Shown here piece after piece: positions 27,175-35,475 of a stretch of 64,000 nucleotides of DNA (positions within the stretch are counted from its first letter, which is position 1; the number at the start of each line of letters is the position of its first letter). Source of the stretch: DMER01 sp003451645 (GTDB lineage: Bacteria; Pseudomonadota; Alphaproteobacteria; Micropepsales; Micropepsaceae); NCBI GenBank assembly GCA_031976175.1, contig DALYLR010000015.1, positions 12,636 to 76,635 on the forward strand, in the 5' to 3' direction. Position numbers and translations under genes: made by a program. The notes under the pieces were generated by a model. It was not told the origin of the DNA. It searched no databases and saw nothing but the letters and a program-made list of their open reading frames with translations.

Positions 27175-27677
27175 CGGGTGGTCACGCCTGCGGGCTGCAG
27201 AATGGCCTTGTTGCGCAGTGCAGGTGCCTGATCGCTAAGACGGGGGTGTGGCGCGGCCACGCCCTGATCGAGACCCAAATGGTCAGCCACCGCCTTCAGG
27301 ATTTCGCCGCGCTCGGTCTCGCTCGTGTCTTGGCGCACCTGCCAGGCCGCGATCTGCGCGCCGTTTGCTGCCCCGACAATGACGGAGCGGCCCAGAGGGC
27401 TCACTGAAACGCGCACGTGGTTGGGACCAAAGGGCGACATCAGGGTGACCGAGGAACCCGCTGGCATCGCGCTCTCATTGATGAGCCCGCGGATCTGACT
27501 CGCGACATCCATGGGCGCCAAGTTGGCTGCCCGAATTTGCGCGGTCAGGGCCGGCGAATGCGCCGCCTGATTAAGGTAATCCGCGTCGGCCGCAACCGCC
27601 GCCACTCCGCCAGCGAGGCATGCTGCGCCAACAAAAGCCCCAAAAACCAGCCGGGTAGTCATGCGCTGTCCGTTCAT
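27171..27677 (-). CDS. Exported protein of unknown function
   Basis: 168 aa. Signal peptide (LVFGAFVGAACLAGGVAAVAADA, cleaved near residue 30). Mature part soluble, with no cysteine and no motif I recognise. The N-terminus MNGQRMTTR leaves two candidate starts, 27677 and 27662. Confidence 0.65.
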   Translation of the reverse strand: MNGQRMTTRLVFGAFVGAACLAGGVAAVAADADYLNQAAHSPALTAQIRAANLAPMDVASQIRGLINESAMPAGSSVTLMSPFGPNHVRVSVSPLGRSVIVGAANGAQIAAWQVRQDTSETERGEILKAVADHLGLDQGVAAPHPRLSDQAPALRNKAILQPAGVTTR

Positions 27678-27824
27678 GCCTGTCGCAACCTTTCCTAAAC
27701 ACTACCAGTGGGCGATCAGTCCGTAAATGGCGCAATGGTCAGCCCTTGGTCGCCAGCGGCAATCCATGTTACCGTCTTGTAGTGGGAGACACGGGCCGGG
27801 GACGCCCAGGGTTTGGGGGAAGCA

Positions 27825-28301
27825 ATGGTTAAAGGCCTTATGGCTTGTTTTGGCGCACTCTTGCTGGTGATGATGACGGCTGCAGCAAGCGCCAAGCCAA
27901 TTCCCCTGGGCGGCATCACCGTTTTAGAACTAGAGGGCGTGCTCAAGTCGCAGGGTCTGGCAGTTACCCAAGACAAGGACGAGCAAGGCCGCGTGTTTCT
28001 GAAGACTGAGCTGTCGGGAAAGATATTTATCGTCGAACTGCTGAACTGCCAAAAGAGCCGCTGCGGCTCGGTGCAGTTCTGGACCCTTTTCAAGGGGCAG
28101 GGCACTTGGACCCTTGCTCGCGTCAATCAGTGGAACAGCACGCACCGCTTTGCCTATGCCTATCTCGACGACGACAAGGATGTGGTGCTCAAATCAGATT
28201 TCTTCGTGGAGCGCGGCACGACCACGGACTTCGTCGTATCGCAGCTGGAGCTCTGGCAATTGGCGCTCGAAGAATTCGCACGCTACCAAGGCGCGATATA
28301 G
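27825..28301 (+). CDS. Exported YbjN-like protein
   Basis: 158 aa from ATG 27825 with GGGGGA upstream. Signal peptide to about residue 24. The mature part fits the YbjN/type III chaperone-like fold: LEGVLKSQGLAVTQDKDEQG, CQKSRCGSVQFW, WNSTHRFAYAYLDDDKDVVLKSDFFVERGTT. Exported YbjN-domain proteins are frequent in alphaproteobacteria; function unknown. The Cys pair (CQKSRC) is probably a disulfide. Confidence 0.8.
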   Translation: MVKGLMACFGALLLVMMTAAASAKPIPLGGITVLELEGVLKSQGLAVTQDKDEQGRVFLKTELSGKIFIVELLNCQKSRCGSVQFWTLFKGQGTWTLARVNQWNSTHRFAYAYLDDDKDVVLKSDFFVERGTTTDFVVSQLELWQLALEEFARYQGAI

Positions 28302-28307
28302 GCGCGA

Positions 28308-28330
28308 GGGCGGCACACCCGGTGCCGCCC
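28308..28330. terminator. Bidirectional hairpin between convergent genes
   Basis: GGGCGGCAC-acccg-GTGCCGCCC is a perfect 9-bp stem between the YbjN-like and phoH genes. T-tracts are weak on both sides (ccagttt on the plus strand). Confidence 0.6.
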
Positions 28331-28344
28331 GCGTCCAGTTTCAT

Positions 28345-29085
28345 TCAGAGCACCGTCAACATCGTCGCCACGAGCGGATGGCGGACAATATCCCGGTCGT
28401 TCATGCGTACGACGGCGATGTCCTCAAGCGGCTCCATCTTGTCCGCGATTTGGCCCAGGCCCGACATGCCCGGCAACAGATCCGTTTGCTCGGGATCGCC
28501 GGTAAGGATCATGGTCGAGTGCCAACCGAGCCGCGTCAGCAGCATTTTCAGCTGCCCATAGGTGCAGTTCTGCGCCTCATCGATCACGATGAAGGCATTG
28601 TTCAGTGTGCGGCCGCGCATATAGGCGACGGGGGCGATTTCGATGATGCCCTCTGCCAGATAGGTCTTCAGGCGCTTGGCACCGAGACGGTCTGACAAGG
28701 CGTCATAGAGTGGGCGCAAATAGGGGGCGAGCTTGTCCTCAAGCGCACCCGGCAGAAAGCCCAAGCTTTCTCCCGCTTCGACGGCAGGCCGCGACAGGAT
28801 GATCCGGCTGGCCTTGCCCGCCTCAAGCGCCTCAACGGCTTTGGCAATAGCAAGAAATGTCTTGCCGGTGCCTGCGGGACCAACGGCCACGATCATGTTG
28901 CTGGTGTCGATGGCCTCAAGGAGCCTGCGCTGATTATCGCTGCATGGGCGAATGTTTTTCACATAGGGTTTGTCACGCTCTTCGCGTTCCAGCGGTGACC
29001 AGCTGTTGCCTGTTGGGAAAAGGGCGCGAACCTTTCCCCCGTCTTGAAATTTTTCTTTTTGTTGGCGTTGTGCGCGTTTGCCCAT
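28345..29085 (-). CDS. PhoH family ATPase
   Basis: 246 aa. Walker A GPAGTGKT at about residue 71, RPAVEAGESLGFLPG, and Walker B FIVIDEAQNC, all typical of PhoH/PhoL. ATG 29085 lies 8 nt behind AGGGG. PhoH-like proteins are cytoplasmic NTPases linked to RNA metabolism. It is the shorter, PhoH-only form without the N-terminal extension of PhoH next to ybeY; neither ybeY nor miaB is adjacent. Confidence 0.92.
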   Translation of the reverse strand: MGKRAQRQQKEKFQDGGKVRALFPTGNSWSPLEREERDKPYVKNIRPCSDNQRRLLEAIDTSNMIVAVGPAGTGKTFLAIAKAVEALEAGKASRIILSRPAVEAGESLGFLPGALEDKLAPYLRPLYDALSDRLGAKRLKTYLAEGIIEIAPVAYMRGRTLNNAFIVIDEAQNCTYGQLKMLLTRLGWHSTMILTGDPEQTDLLPGMSGLGQIADKMEPLEDIAVVRMNDRDIVRHPLVATMLTVL

Positions 29086-29493
29086 TCTCAATCCCCTGAA
29101 ATGCTAAATTGTGATTAAGGCACGTCAATTGGTTGTCGGCGCTGCTGTACTCAGCGCGGCGGTGCCTCCCTTTGCTGATGCGGATGGATGCGGCAGAGCC
29201 ACGGACGGTGGGGCCGTTAGGCTGCTCGCATTTAGGCGAACAAGCCTCAGGCCGCATGAATGAGCGCAGTGCCATTGGGCAATCACGCGCGCGGTACCTC
29301 TCGAATCGAGACCACTCTGAGGGACCATACCGTGTTGGGCAGGGCGGGTAACATGATCCCATCAGATTAAACTTAAATCCTATCAGCCATGTTAAAGCAG
29401 CCACATGCGCTGAACCGTTGCTCGAACCTTAAGCGGCCATCTGCGGGCGTTGACGGCGGACAGGGCCGGCGCTCAAATGGGACAGGGATTGAG
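29086..29493. other. Non-coding stretch between phoH and the sulfotransferase gene
   Basis: About 400 bases without a gene I can support. It must hold the divergent promoters of both flanking genes, but no convincing -35/-10 pair stands out. Confidence 0.5.
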
Positions 29494-31143
29494 ATGGATC
29501 ACAGGGTGTTGGAGCCTCATCACGAAGCGCGCATCGCGGATGTCACGGCGGCCCTGCAGACGGGAGAGCGCGACCGCGCCCTCCGCCTTGCTGTGGCGGC
29601 GCTGGAGGAGGGAGTTGACCATCCTCTGCTCCTGAACTTGCGTGCGTGGGGCCATGAGCGCGCTGGGCGGTTTGCTGAGGCGCTCACAGACCTGGAACAT
29701 GCGCGTGACATTGCACCAGACGACATCCCCATTCTGAACGCCTTGGCGCTGGCCTATCAGCGTGCACGCCGGTGGCGCGAGAGCGCGGTCCTCTTCGCGC
29801 GTGTGGCGGCGGCGGCCCCAGATTTCCTGCCCGCGCATCTCAATCTGGGTTGGACCTATGAGCATATGGGTGAACTCAAGCAGGCGGGCGGGGCCTACGA
29901 GGCGGCCTTGGCCTTGAAGAGCGATGAACCGATTGCGCTTGGCGCACTCGCCTCATTGGCCGCGCGGCGCGGTGATTGGGCCGAGGCGCGGTTGTTCGCC
30001 ACGCGGGCGCTGGCCGTGCAGCCCCAACAGACAGCGGGCCTCTACGCCCTAGCCCTGGCAGAGGCCGCTGAGGGCGCTCCAGAAAAGGCTCTCGCGATGG
30101 TCGAGCGGCACGCCGAGGACGCGCAGCGGCCAATACTGGATCGTGCGTTGCTGGCTGGCGCTGCAGGCGATGCGGCCCACGCCCAGGGCGATCCGGACCG
30201 CGCCTTTACGCACTACACCCGCGCGGCGGCTCTGTTGGCGCAAGGCCATGCACCCAGCTTTGCGCAGCCAGACCAAGAGAGCGTGTGCGCCTATGTGCGA
30301 CGTATGACGATCTATCTGGAGCAAACGGCGCCGGAGGAATTTGCGCGGCCGCAGCCGCCTTTGCTCGCCATACCTGGCACACCGCGCCAGCACAATTTCA
30401 TCCTTGGTTTTCCACGCTCAGGCACCACGCTGCTTGAGAATGTCATGGGTGCCCATCCTGAAGTGCGCACCTCCGAGGAGCGGGAGGGTTTCGCCTTCCC
30501 CATGCGCACCTATATGATGTGGGCGGACGGTCTCTCCTATCTCTTCCGCGAAGACGCTGAAAGGCTGCAGGTCTGCCGCAAGACCTATTGGGCGCAGATA
30601 CATGATCAAGGCGTTGATACGTCCGGCGCCATCTTCATTGATAAACATCCGCTCAACGCCTTGAAGCTGCCGCTCATCGCCAGGCTGTTTCCAGAGGCGC
30701 GCATCCTGTTCGCGGTGCGAGACCCGCGCGATGTGGTGTTGAGTTGTTTCCGGCGGCGCTTTGCCATGAATGCGGCGATGTATGAGTTCACGGGCCTGGA
30801 GCGCGCGGCCCTCTTTTACGATGCCGCGATGACCTATGTGGCGGCCGCACGGCCACGGCTGGCGCTCAATCTGGTCTATCTGAAATATGAAGACTTCATA
30901 GCGGACTTCGAAGGCCAGGCTTTCGAGATGTGCAAATTCTTCAATATTCCGTGGACGCAGGACGTCCAGAACTTCGCGGCGCGGGCACGCGGTAGGGCCA
31001 TTGCGACGCCCTCCGCAGCGCAGGTGGGACGGGGCATCTATCAAGAGGGCGCTGGGCAATGGCGCGCTTATGCCAAACATCTGGCGCCGATCATGCCGAT
31101 CCTCAGGCCGTGGATTGAGCGGTTTGGCTACACGCCCGACTAA
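29494..31143 (+). CDS. TPR-repeat sulfotransferase
   Basis: 549 aa from ATG 29494. Residues about 10-270 hold tandem TPR motifs (LLLNLRAWGHERAGRFAEALTD, LNLGWTYEHMGELKQAGGAY). The C-terminal half is a PAPS-dependent sulfotransferase: 5'-phosphosulfate loop FPRSGTTLLEN at about 308 and 3'-phosphate region FAVRDPRDVVLSCF. Resembles the TPR-sulfotransferase group that may modify protein tyrosines or surface polymers. No PAPS synthesis gene in the window. Confidence 0.9.
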   Translation: MDHRVLEPHHEARIADVTAALQTGERDRALRLAVAALEEGVDHPLLLNLRAWGHERAGRFAEALTDLEHARDIAPDDIPILNALALAYQRARRWRESAVLFARVAAAAPDFLPAHLNLGWTYEHMGELKQAGGAYEAALALKSDEPIALGALASLAARRGDWAEARLFATRALAVQPQQTAGLYALALAEAAEGAPEKALAMVERHAEDAQRPILDRALLAGAAGDAAHAQGDPDRAFTHYTRAAALLAQGHAPSFAQPDQESVCAYVRRMTIYLEQTAPEEFARPQPPLLAIPGTPRQHNFILGFPRSGTTLLENVMGAHPEVRTSEEREGFAFPMRTYMMWADGLSYLFREDAERLQVCRKTYWAQIHDQGVDTSGAIFIDKHPLNALKLPLIARLFPEARILFAVRDPRDVVLSCFRRRFAMNAAMYEFTGLERAALFYDAAMTYVAAARPRLALNLVYLKYEDFIADFEGQAFEMCKFFNIPWTQDVQNFAARARGRAIATPSAAQVGRGIYQEGAGQWRAYAKHLAPIMPILRPWIERFGYTPD

Positions 31144-31234
31144 ACACAAACGCTAGACCGATTGCCTGTCAGGCGGCATTCATGCTTGTGTCGCAACAGA
31201 TTGCCAATCCCGCCTCACCGGACGGCTCCCGCCC

Positions 31235-32842
31235 ATGACGATCCTGAAATCGCAGATCAATCCGCGCGACACCAAGTTCAAGTCCAATGCCGAAGCCATG
31301 GCCGCCCTGACGCGCGATCTGGCGGAGCGCCGGGCGGCGGCGGCCTTGGGCGGCGATGAGCGCGCGCGCGAGCGCCACTTGTCTCGCGGCAAGTTGCTCC
31401 CGCGTGACCGGGTCAATCAACTGCTTGATCCGGGTACGCCCTTTCTGGAGCTCTCACCCTTGGCTGCCTGGGGTATGTATGATGACGCGATCCATGCGGC
31501 AGGCATCATTACCGGCATCGGCCGGGTTCAGGGCCAGGAGGTCGTGGTCGTCTGCAATGATGCGACGATCAAGGGCGGCACCTATTATCCGGTGACGGTC
31601 AAGAAACATTTGCGGGCGCAAGAAATCGCGCGCGAGAACCGCCTGCCATGCATTTATCTGGTCGATAGCGGCGGGGCCAATTTGCCGAACCAGGCGGAGA
31701 TCTTTCCAGACCGGGAGCATTTCGGCCGCATCTTCTTCAATCAGGCCAACATGTCGGCCGAAGGTATCCCGCAGATAGCCGTTGTCATGGGTTCCTGCAC
31801 GGCGGGTGGCGCCTATGTGCCCGCCATGTCGGATGAGACCATCATTGTGCGCAATCAGGGCACGATATTCCTCGGCGGCCCTCCGCTCGTCAAAGCGGCA
31901 ACGGGCGAAGTCGTCACGGCGGAGGACTTAGGGGGCGCCGATGTGCATGCGCGCCGCTCCGGCGTGGCTGACCATTATGCGCTGAACGATGAGCATGCGC
32001 TGGCTTTGGCGCGGCAAGTGGTGGGAACCCTGAACCGTCAAAAATCGCCGCCTGTGCAATTGCGTGACCCGCAAGCGCCCTTGTTCGATCCGTCCGAACT
32101 CGACGGCGTGGTGCCTGCTTCGCTGACCGTCCAGTATGACGTGCGGGAGGTGATCGCCCGCCTTGTCGATGGCTCGCAATTCGACGAGTTCAAGGCGCTC
32201 TATGGCACGACGCTGGTTTGTGGTTTCGCGCATTTGAGCGGCATGCCGGTCGCGATCCTGGCCAATAATGGCATTCTGTTCTCAGAGAGCGCGTTGAAGG
32301 CCGCCCACTTTATCGAGCTCGCTTGTCAGCGCGGCGTGCCCTTGCTGTTCTTGCAGAACATTACGGGCTTTATGGTGGGTTCGAAATATGAGGCTGGCGG
32401 CATCGCCAAGGATGGCGCCAAGATGGTCACCGCGGTCGCCTGCGCCAAGGTGCCCAAGATCACGCTAATCATTGGCGGCTCCTATGGGGCCGGCAATTAC
32501 GGCATGTGCGGGCGCGCCTATAGCCCGCGGTTTCTGTTCTCCTGGCCCAATGCGCGCATCTCCGTCATGGGCGGAGAGCAGGCGGCCTCCGTGCTCGCCA
32601 CCGTCAAGCGCGAGGGCATGGAGGCGCGCGGGCAGACCTGGCCGCAGCAGGAGGAGGAGCAGTTCAAGGCACCGATCCGCCAGCGCTATGAGGAGGAGGG
32701 GAACCCCTATTTCGCCACCGCGCGCCTGTGGGACGATGGGATCATCATGCCATCCGAAACGCGCACGGTTTTGTCGCTGGCGCTGTCTGCGTGTTTGAAT
32801 GCGCCCATCGAGCGGACACGGTTTGGGGTGTTTAGGATGTGA
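31235..32842 (+). CDS. liuB: Methylcrotonyl-CoA carboxylase carboxyltransferase (beta) subunit
   Basis: 535 aa, the usual length. Transfers CO2 from biotin to 3-methylcrotonyl-CoA in leucine degradation. Carboxyltransferase signatures: VDSGGANLPNQAEIFPDREHFGRIFFNQA and MGSCTAGGAYVPAMSDETIIV in the N-terminal domain, NNGILFSESALKAAHFIELACQR and GSYGAGNYGMCGRAYSPRF in the C-terminal domain, all MCC-like rather than propionyl-CoA carboxylase. The biotin subunit (liuD/mccA) and isovaleryl-CoA dehydrogenase are not in the window. The pathway partner liuC lies 2.6 kb downstream beyond unrelated genes. Confidence 0.93.
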   Translation: MTILKSQINPRDTKFKSNAEAMAALTRDLAERRAAAALGGDERARERHLSRGKLLPRDRVNQLLDPGTPFLELSPLAAWGMYDDAIHAAGIITGIGRVQGQEVVVVCNDATIKGGTYYPVTVKKHLRAQEIARENRLPCIYLVDSGGANLPNQAEIFPDREHFGRIFFNQANMSAEGIPQIAVVMGSCTAGGAYVPAMSDETIIVRNQGTIFLGGPPLVKAATGEVVTAEDLGGADVHARRSGVADHYALNDEHALALARQVVGTLNRQKSPPVQLRDPQAPLFDPSELDGVVPASLTVQYDVREVIARLVDGSQFDEFKALYGTTLVCGFAHLSGMPVAILANNGILFSESALKAAHFIELACQRGVPLLFLQNITGFMVGSKYEAGGIAKDGAKMVTAVACAKVPKITLIIGGSYGAGNYGMCGRAYSPRFLFSWPNARISVMGGEQAASVLATVKREGMEARGQTWPQQEEEQFKAPIRQRYEEEGNPYFATARLWDDGIIMPSETRTVLSLALSACLNAPIERTRFGVFRM

Positions 32843-32851
32843 GGGGCAATC

Positions 32852-33412
32852 ATGTATAACCATAATGCCAATCAACCAGGGCCGCCTTTCGACGCGCGAG
32901 CTGTGGCAAATTTCTTACTGGACTTGGCAAGCGCTGATCAGATACCGATTACGCAACTCCAGTTGTACAAGATTGTATATTTTTGCCATGGTTGGTATTT
33001 GGCTGAACACAATCGTCCACTAGTGTGGAACATTTTTGAAGTTTGGAAGCATGGGCCTGTTATAAAGGTGCTTCGCGACAATTTCGAAAAATTCGGTTCT
33101 GATCCGATTTCGGTCAAGGCGACTGAATTTGATTACGAGAAGGGGCAATATTTTGTTTCCGAAGCGAGTTTTTCCAAGGAAATAGTGAACCATATTACAG
33201 CCATCTACCGCATCTATGCGCATATTAGTGGTTTACAATTGTCCCTGATGACGCATGAAGCAGGTGGTGCTTGGGATAGAATTTGGAATTCGAGGGTCCC
33301 AAGTGGTCGTTTTGCTATGCGCATTCGAGAACATGAGATTCTTGAAGATTTTATTAAACTCCGTGCAGAGACGAAATTTGATAATCTTGGAGCGAAACTG
33401 ATTCGGAGATGA
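32852..33412 (+). CDS. Panacea (SocA-like) domain protein, probable antitoxin
   Basis: 186 aa. Residues about 15-150 show the Panacea pattern: ARAVANFLLDLA, then LQLYKIVYFCHGWYLAEHNRPLVW, FEVWKHGPVIKVLRDNF, and IYAHISGLQLSLMTHEAGGAW. This domain (DUF4065) acts as a hyperpromiscuous antitoxin in PanAT modules and as proteolytic adaptor in SocA. DNA is AT-rich and unlike mccB, 9 nt upstream. The next gene starts 6 nt after the stop, so a two-gene toxin-antitoxin operon is likely. Confidence 0.88.
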   Translation: MYNHNANQPGPPFDARAVANFLLDLASADQIPITQLQLYKIVYFCHGWYLAEHNRPLVWNIFEVWKHGPVIKVLRDNFEKFGSDPISVKATEFDYEKGQYFVSEASFSKEIVNHITAIYRIYAHISGLQLSLMTHEAGGAWDRIWNSRVPSGRFAMRIREHEILEDFIKLRAETKFDNLGAKLIRR

Positions 33413-33418
33413 TCTCGT

Positions 33419-34153
33419 ATGTCCGGCCTAAGGCTTGTCAATGCCATTGATATGGTTCGGTCCCTGGGTGCCGATCCGGCAACAGCTACGCGCGACAGCG
33501 TGGCGAATGAGCTCAGTGAGTACGTAAAAAGGAAAGGCGGGAAGTTCAACTATGACGTCCCAACAAAGCTTCTCAAACCTGGGTTTGAAGGAGCAATCTG
33601 TGAGGTAGACGCAATTGCGAGATGCGAAGAGCATTGGCACAAAGCGGGCAGGCTGCATTGTGCTGCGGCGTTGAAGTCTGTTTGGCCTCATTTGAGCGCG
33701 AACCACTCGACCTGTTATGCGCGATCATTCGCGGCTGTACAAGTCGGTGCAGTGTCGAAGCGCGGCGTGTTTGTAGGAAGCAAAATCCCCTTGGTGCGCG
33801 TCGTTGCCAGGCAAAGTCTTCTTGTTGTGCCAATGTTTAGACGAGGACATCGACTTGCCGGTAAGCAGATAGACTTTTACTTGTCATACCTTAGGGCCCA
33901 GGCATTGAGAGAAGGATACCCTAACATCGACATTGAGTATCTTGATAGCCTGCCGGTTGGCGAAGCAGGTCGTGTATTACAGGTAAGCCGCGCATCCGAA
34001 AGAAATAGTTACACGCTAGACTTTATTGACGATCGCTTGGATGTGTATGTCAAAGCAGTTGCATTTCTTTTTAATCAAGGTGTCGGCGACAAGCCACCTA
34101 TGTTTACTGGATACCGAGTATTATCTGATGATGAGCCTTCGCTTCCATTATGA
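33419..34153 (+). CDS. Unrecognised protein next to Panacea, candidate toxin
   Basis: 244 aa, no signal peptide or membrane segment. I recognise no family. A Cys/His-rich stretch near residues 60-105 (ICEVDAIARCEEHWHKAGRLHC) and a basic segment VPMFRRGHRLAGKQIDFYLSYLRAQAL can be seen. Position 6 nt behind a Panacea gene, AT-rich codon usage and lack of another partner make it the likely toxin (PanT). Nothing in the sequence shows its target. Confidence 0.7.
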   Translation: MSGLRLVNAIDMVRSLGADPATATRDSVANELSEYVKRKGGKFNYDVPTKLLKPGFEGAICEVDAIARCEEHWHKAGRLHCAAALKSVWPHLSANHSTCYARSFAAVQVGAVSKRGVFVGSKIPLVRVVARQSLLVVPMFRRGHRLAGKQIDFYLSYLRAQALREGYPNIDIEYLDSLPVGEAGRVLQVSRASERNSYTLDFIDDRLDVYVKAVAFLFNQGVGDKPPMFTGYRVLSDDEPSLPL

Positions 34154-34345
34154 ATTTATTTCAGCAAGACACGCCTTGATATCCTCAACCACAACATTTG
34201 GATAGTTGTCGAGGATGTCTTGTTCCGTCCAACCGTCGGCCAGCAGGCCAATGATAAACTCGACAGACAGGCGCGTGCCCCGGATGACTGGTTTGCCAAC
34301 GAGCACTTTGGGATCAGTAGTTATGCGTGTCAGACCGGCTGCCAC
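34148..34345 (-). CDS. DUF433 domain protein (orphan antitoxin-like)
   Basis: 65 aa from a GTG at 34345 with AGGAGG 5 nt upstream; this start fits the short DUF433 family better than an ATG at 34402. Core ITTDPKVLVGKPVIRGTRLSVEFIIGLLADGWTEQDILDNYPN is typical. DUF433 proteins are usually followed by a DUF5615 PIN-like toxin gene. Here the convergent candidate-toxin gene ends inside its 3' end (6-nt overlap), so that partner is missing. Confidence 0.88.
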   Translation of the reverse strand: MAAGLTRITTDPKVLVGKPVIRGTRLSVEFIIGLLADGWTEQDILDNYPNVVVEDIKACLAEINS

Positions 34346-34467
34346 TGTCACCTCCTGTTTGAGCCCAGCGCGGCCCCAGTCAGTGCATAGCAGATAATCC
34401 ACCCAAATTGGGAAGGTCCCAAAAATTGGTTCCGAAGATCACTAAACCGCTCAAGCATGTTACAGCC

Positions 34468-34908
34468 TCACCCCGTCCGCTTGAGGGTCTTGGCGTTCAC
34501 ATCATAAAAGGTGCGGATGAGGATCAAGATGTCTGCCCCCAGGGACGCCGGCAGTTGATCCATCAGGGCCGCGCGGGACACCGGAAAAGCGTTGGGTGTG
34601 GTGATGTCCAACCCACGCAAATCCTCAAAGCCCATGTTCCAGGACTCAAAGCAGCGCCTGGGCGTTTCGCCACGATAAATGACGCGGGGGTTAAGATGGC
34701 GCCGGTCGCCCTGGATGCGGGCGAAGGTTTGCTCGACAACCTCTTGCTCGCCTTCCAAATACTGCAAGAAGCCCTGATCGACATTCAGCAGCATCCCGGT
34801 GATCCCATTCGCTGCATTGTTGCGCCGGGCCGAGGCCAAGATCCGGCCAAAATCGCCTGGCTCCAAATCCTGGCGGGAGGCGGAGACATAAATGAGCTGA
34901 GCAAACAT
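34468..34908 (-). CDS. BLUF domain blue-light sensor protein
   Basis: 146 aa from ATG 34908. BLUF (sensor of blue light using FAD): LIYVSASRQDL with the flavin-coordinating Tyr, ASARRNNAANGITGMLL with the Asn pair, and LQYLEGEQEVVEQTFARIQGD with the key Gln. The C-terminal part is about 50 residues of helix, as in short BLUF proteins that act through protein contact. No cyclic-di-GMP domain fused and no obvious output partner nearby. Confidence 0.93.
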   Translation of the reverse strand: MFAQLIYVSASRQDLEPGDFGRILASARRNNAANGITGMLLNVDQGFLQYLEGEQEVVEQTFARIQGDRRHLNPRVIYRGETPRRCFESWNMGFEDLRGLDITTPNAFPVSRAALMDQLPASLGADILILIRTFYDVNAKTLKRTG

Positions 34909-35092
34909 GATTGACTTGGCCTTCTTGGGCAACTCTCGCCTGCGTTGTATGTCACAAAAGATACCCCAAAGCGGTTAGTGCGTGCTTAAGGGCGAGCGCA
35001 GCGCACATGTGACCTGTCGCCAAATGTGCGAACATGCGTTAAAACAAAGCCGAGCCATGCGGGGGGCAGGGCGTTAAGCGGGGAACGGGACC

Positions 35093-35449
35093 ATGGAACT
35101 CATTCAGCAATATCTCGATCAGCTTTGGGCGCTGATCCAATCCGGTTTTTATCAGGTCAACGACGTGCGTGGCATCGTGATTGGCGCGGTGGGCGCCTAT
35201 GTCATGGCCAATTACCGGCGCGTTTTGTTTGTCGCGCTGGGCTGTACAATTGCGCATGTGATTGTCGAGGTGATCGGCCCGGTGGTCGTCAATCGCGCGC
35301 AGTTCAAGCTGCCGCCGCTGGTCGAGCCCGAGTATTGGATGCGCCTGGTCGCCATCACGCTGGGCTATGTTGTGATTGTCTCGGCGTTCTATCTCGTGAA
35401 GATGCTCTTCAATCGACTCACGGGCGGCGGTGGCGGGCACGGCCACTAG
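35093..35449 (+). CDS. Small membrane protein with Gly/His tail
   Basis: 118 aa. Three hydrophobic segments (about 25-40, 42-66, 84-107) and a C-terminus rich in Gly and ending HGH. Unknown family. Base use resembles the chromosomal backbone, unlike the Panacea pair. 26 nt before liuC on the same strand. Confidence 0.7.
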   Translation: MELIQQYLDQLWALIQSGFYQVNDVRGIVIGAVGAYVMANYRRVLFVALGCTIAHVIVEVIGPVVVNRAQFKLPPLVEPEYWMRLVAITLGYVVIVSAFYLVKMLFNRLTGGGGGHGH

Positions 35450-35475
35450 GCTGGCCTGTATCAAACAGGGCGGGG

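Noticed and set aside
32843..34450. Mobile element with terminal repeats around the Panacea pair
   Set aside because: No inverted or direct repeat could be seen at the borders and no recombinase is present; only base composition suggests insertion.
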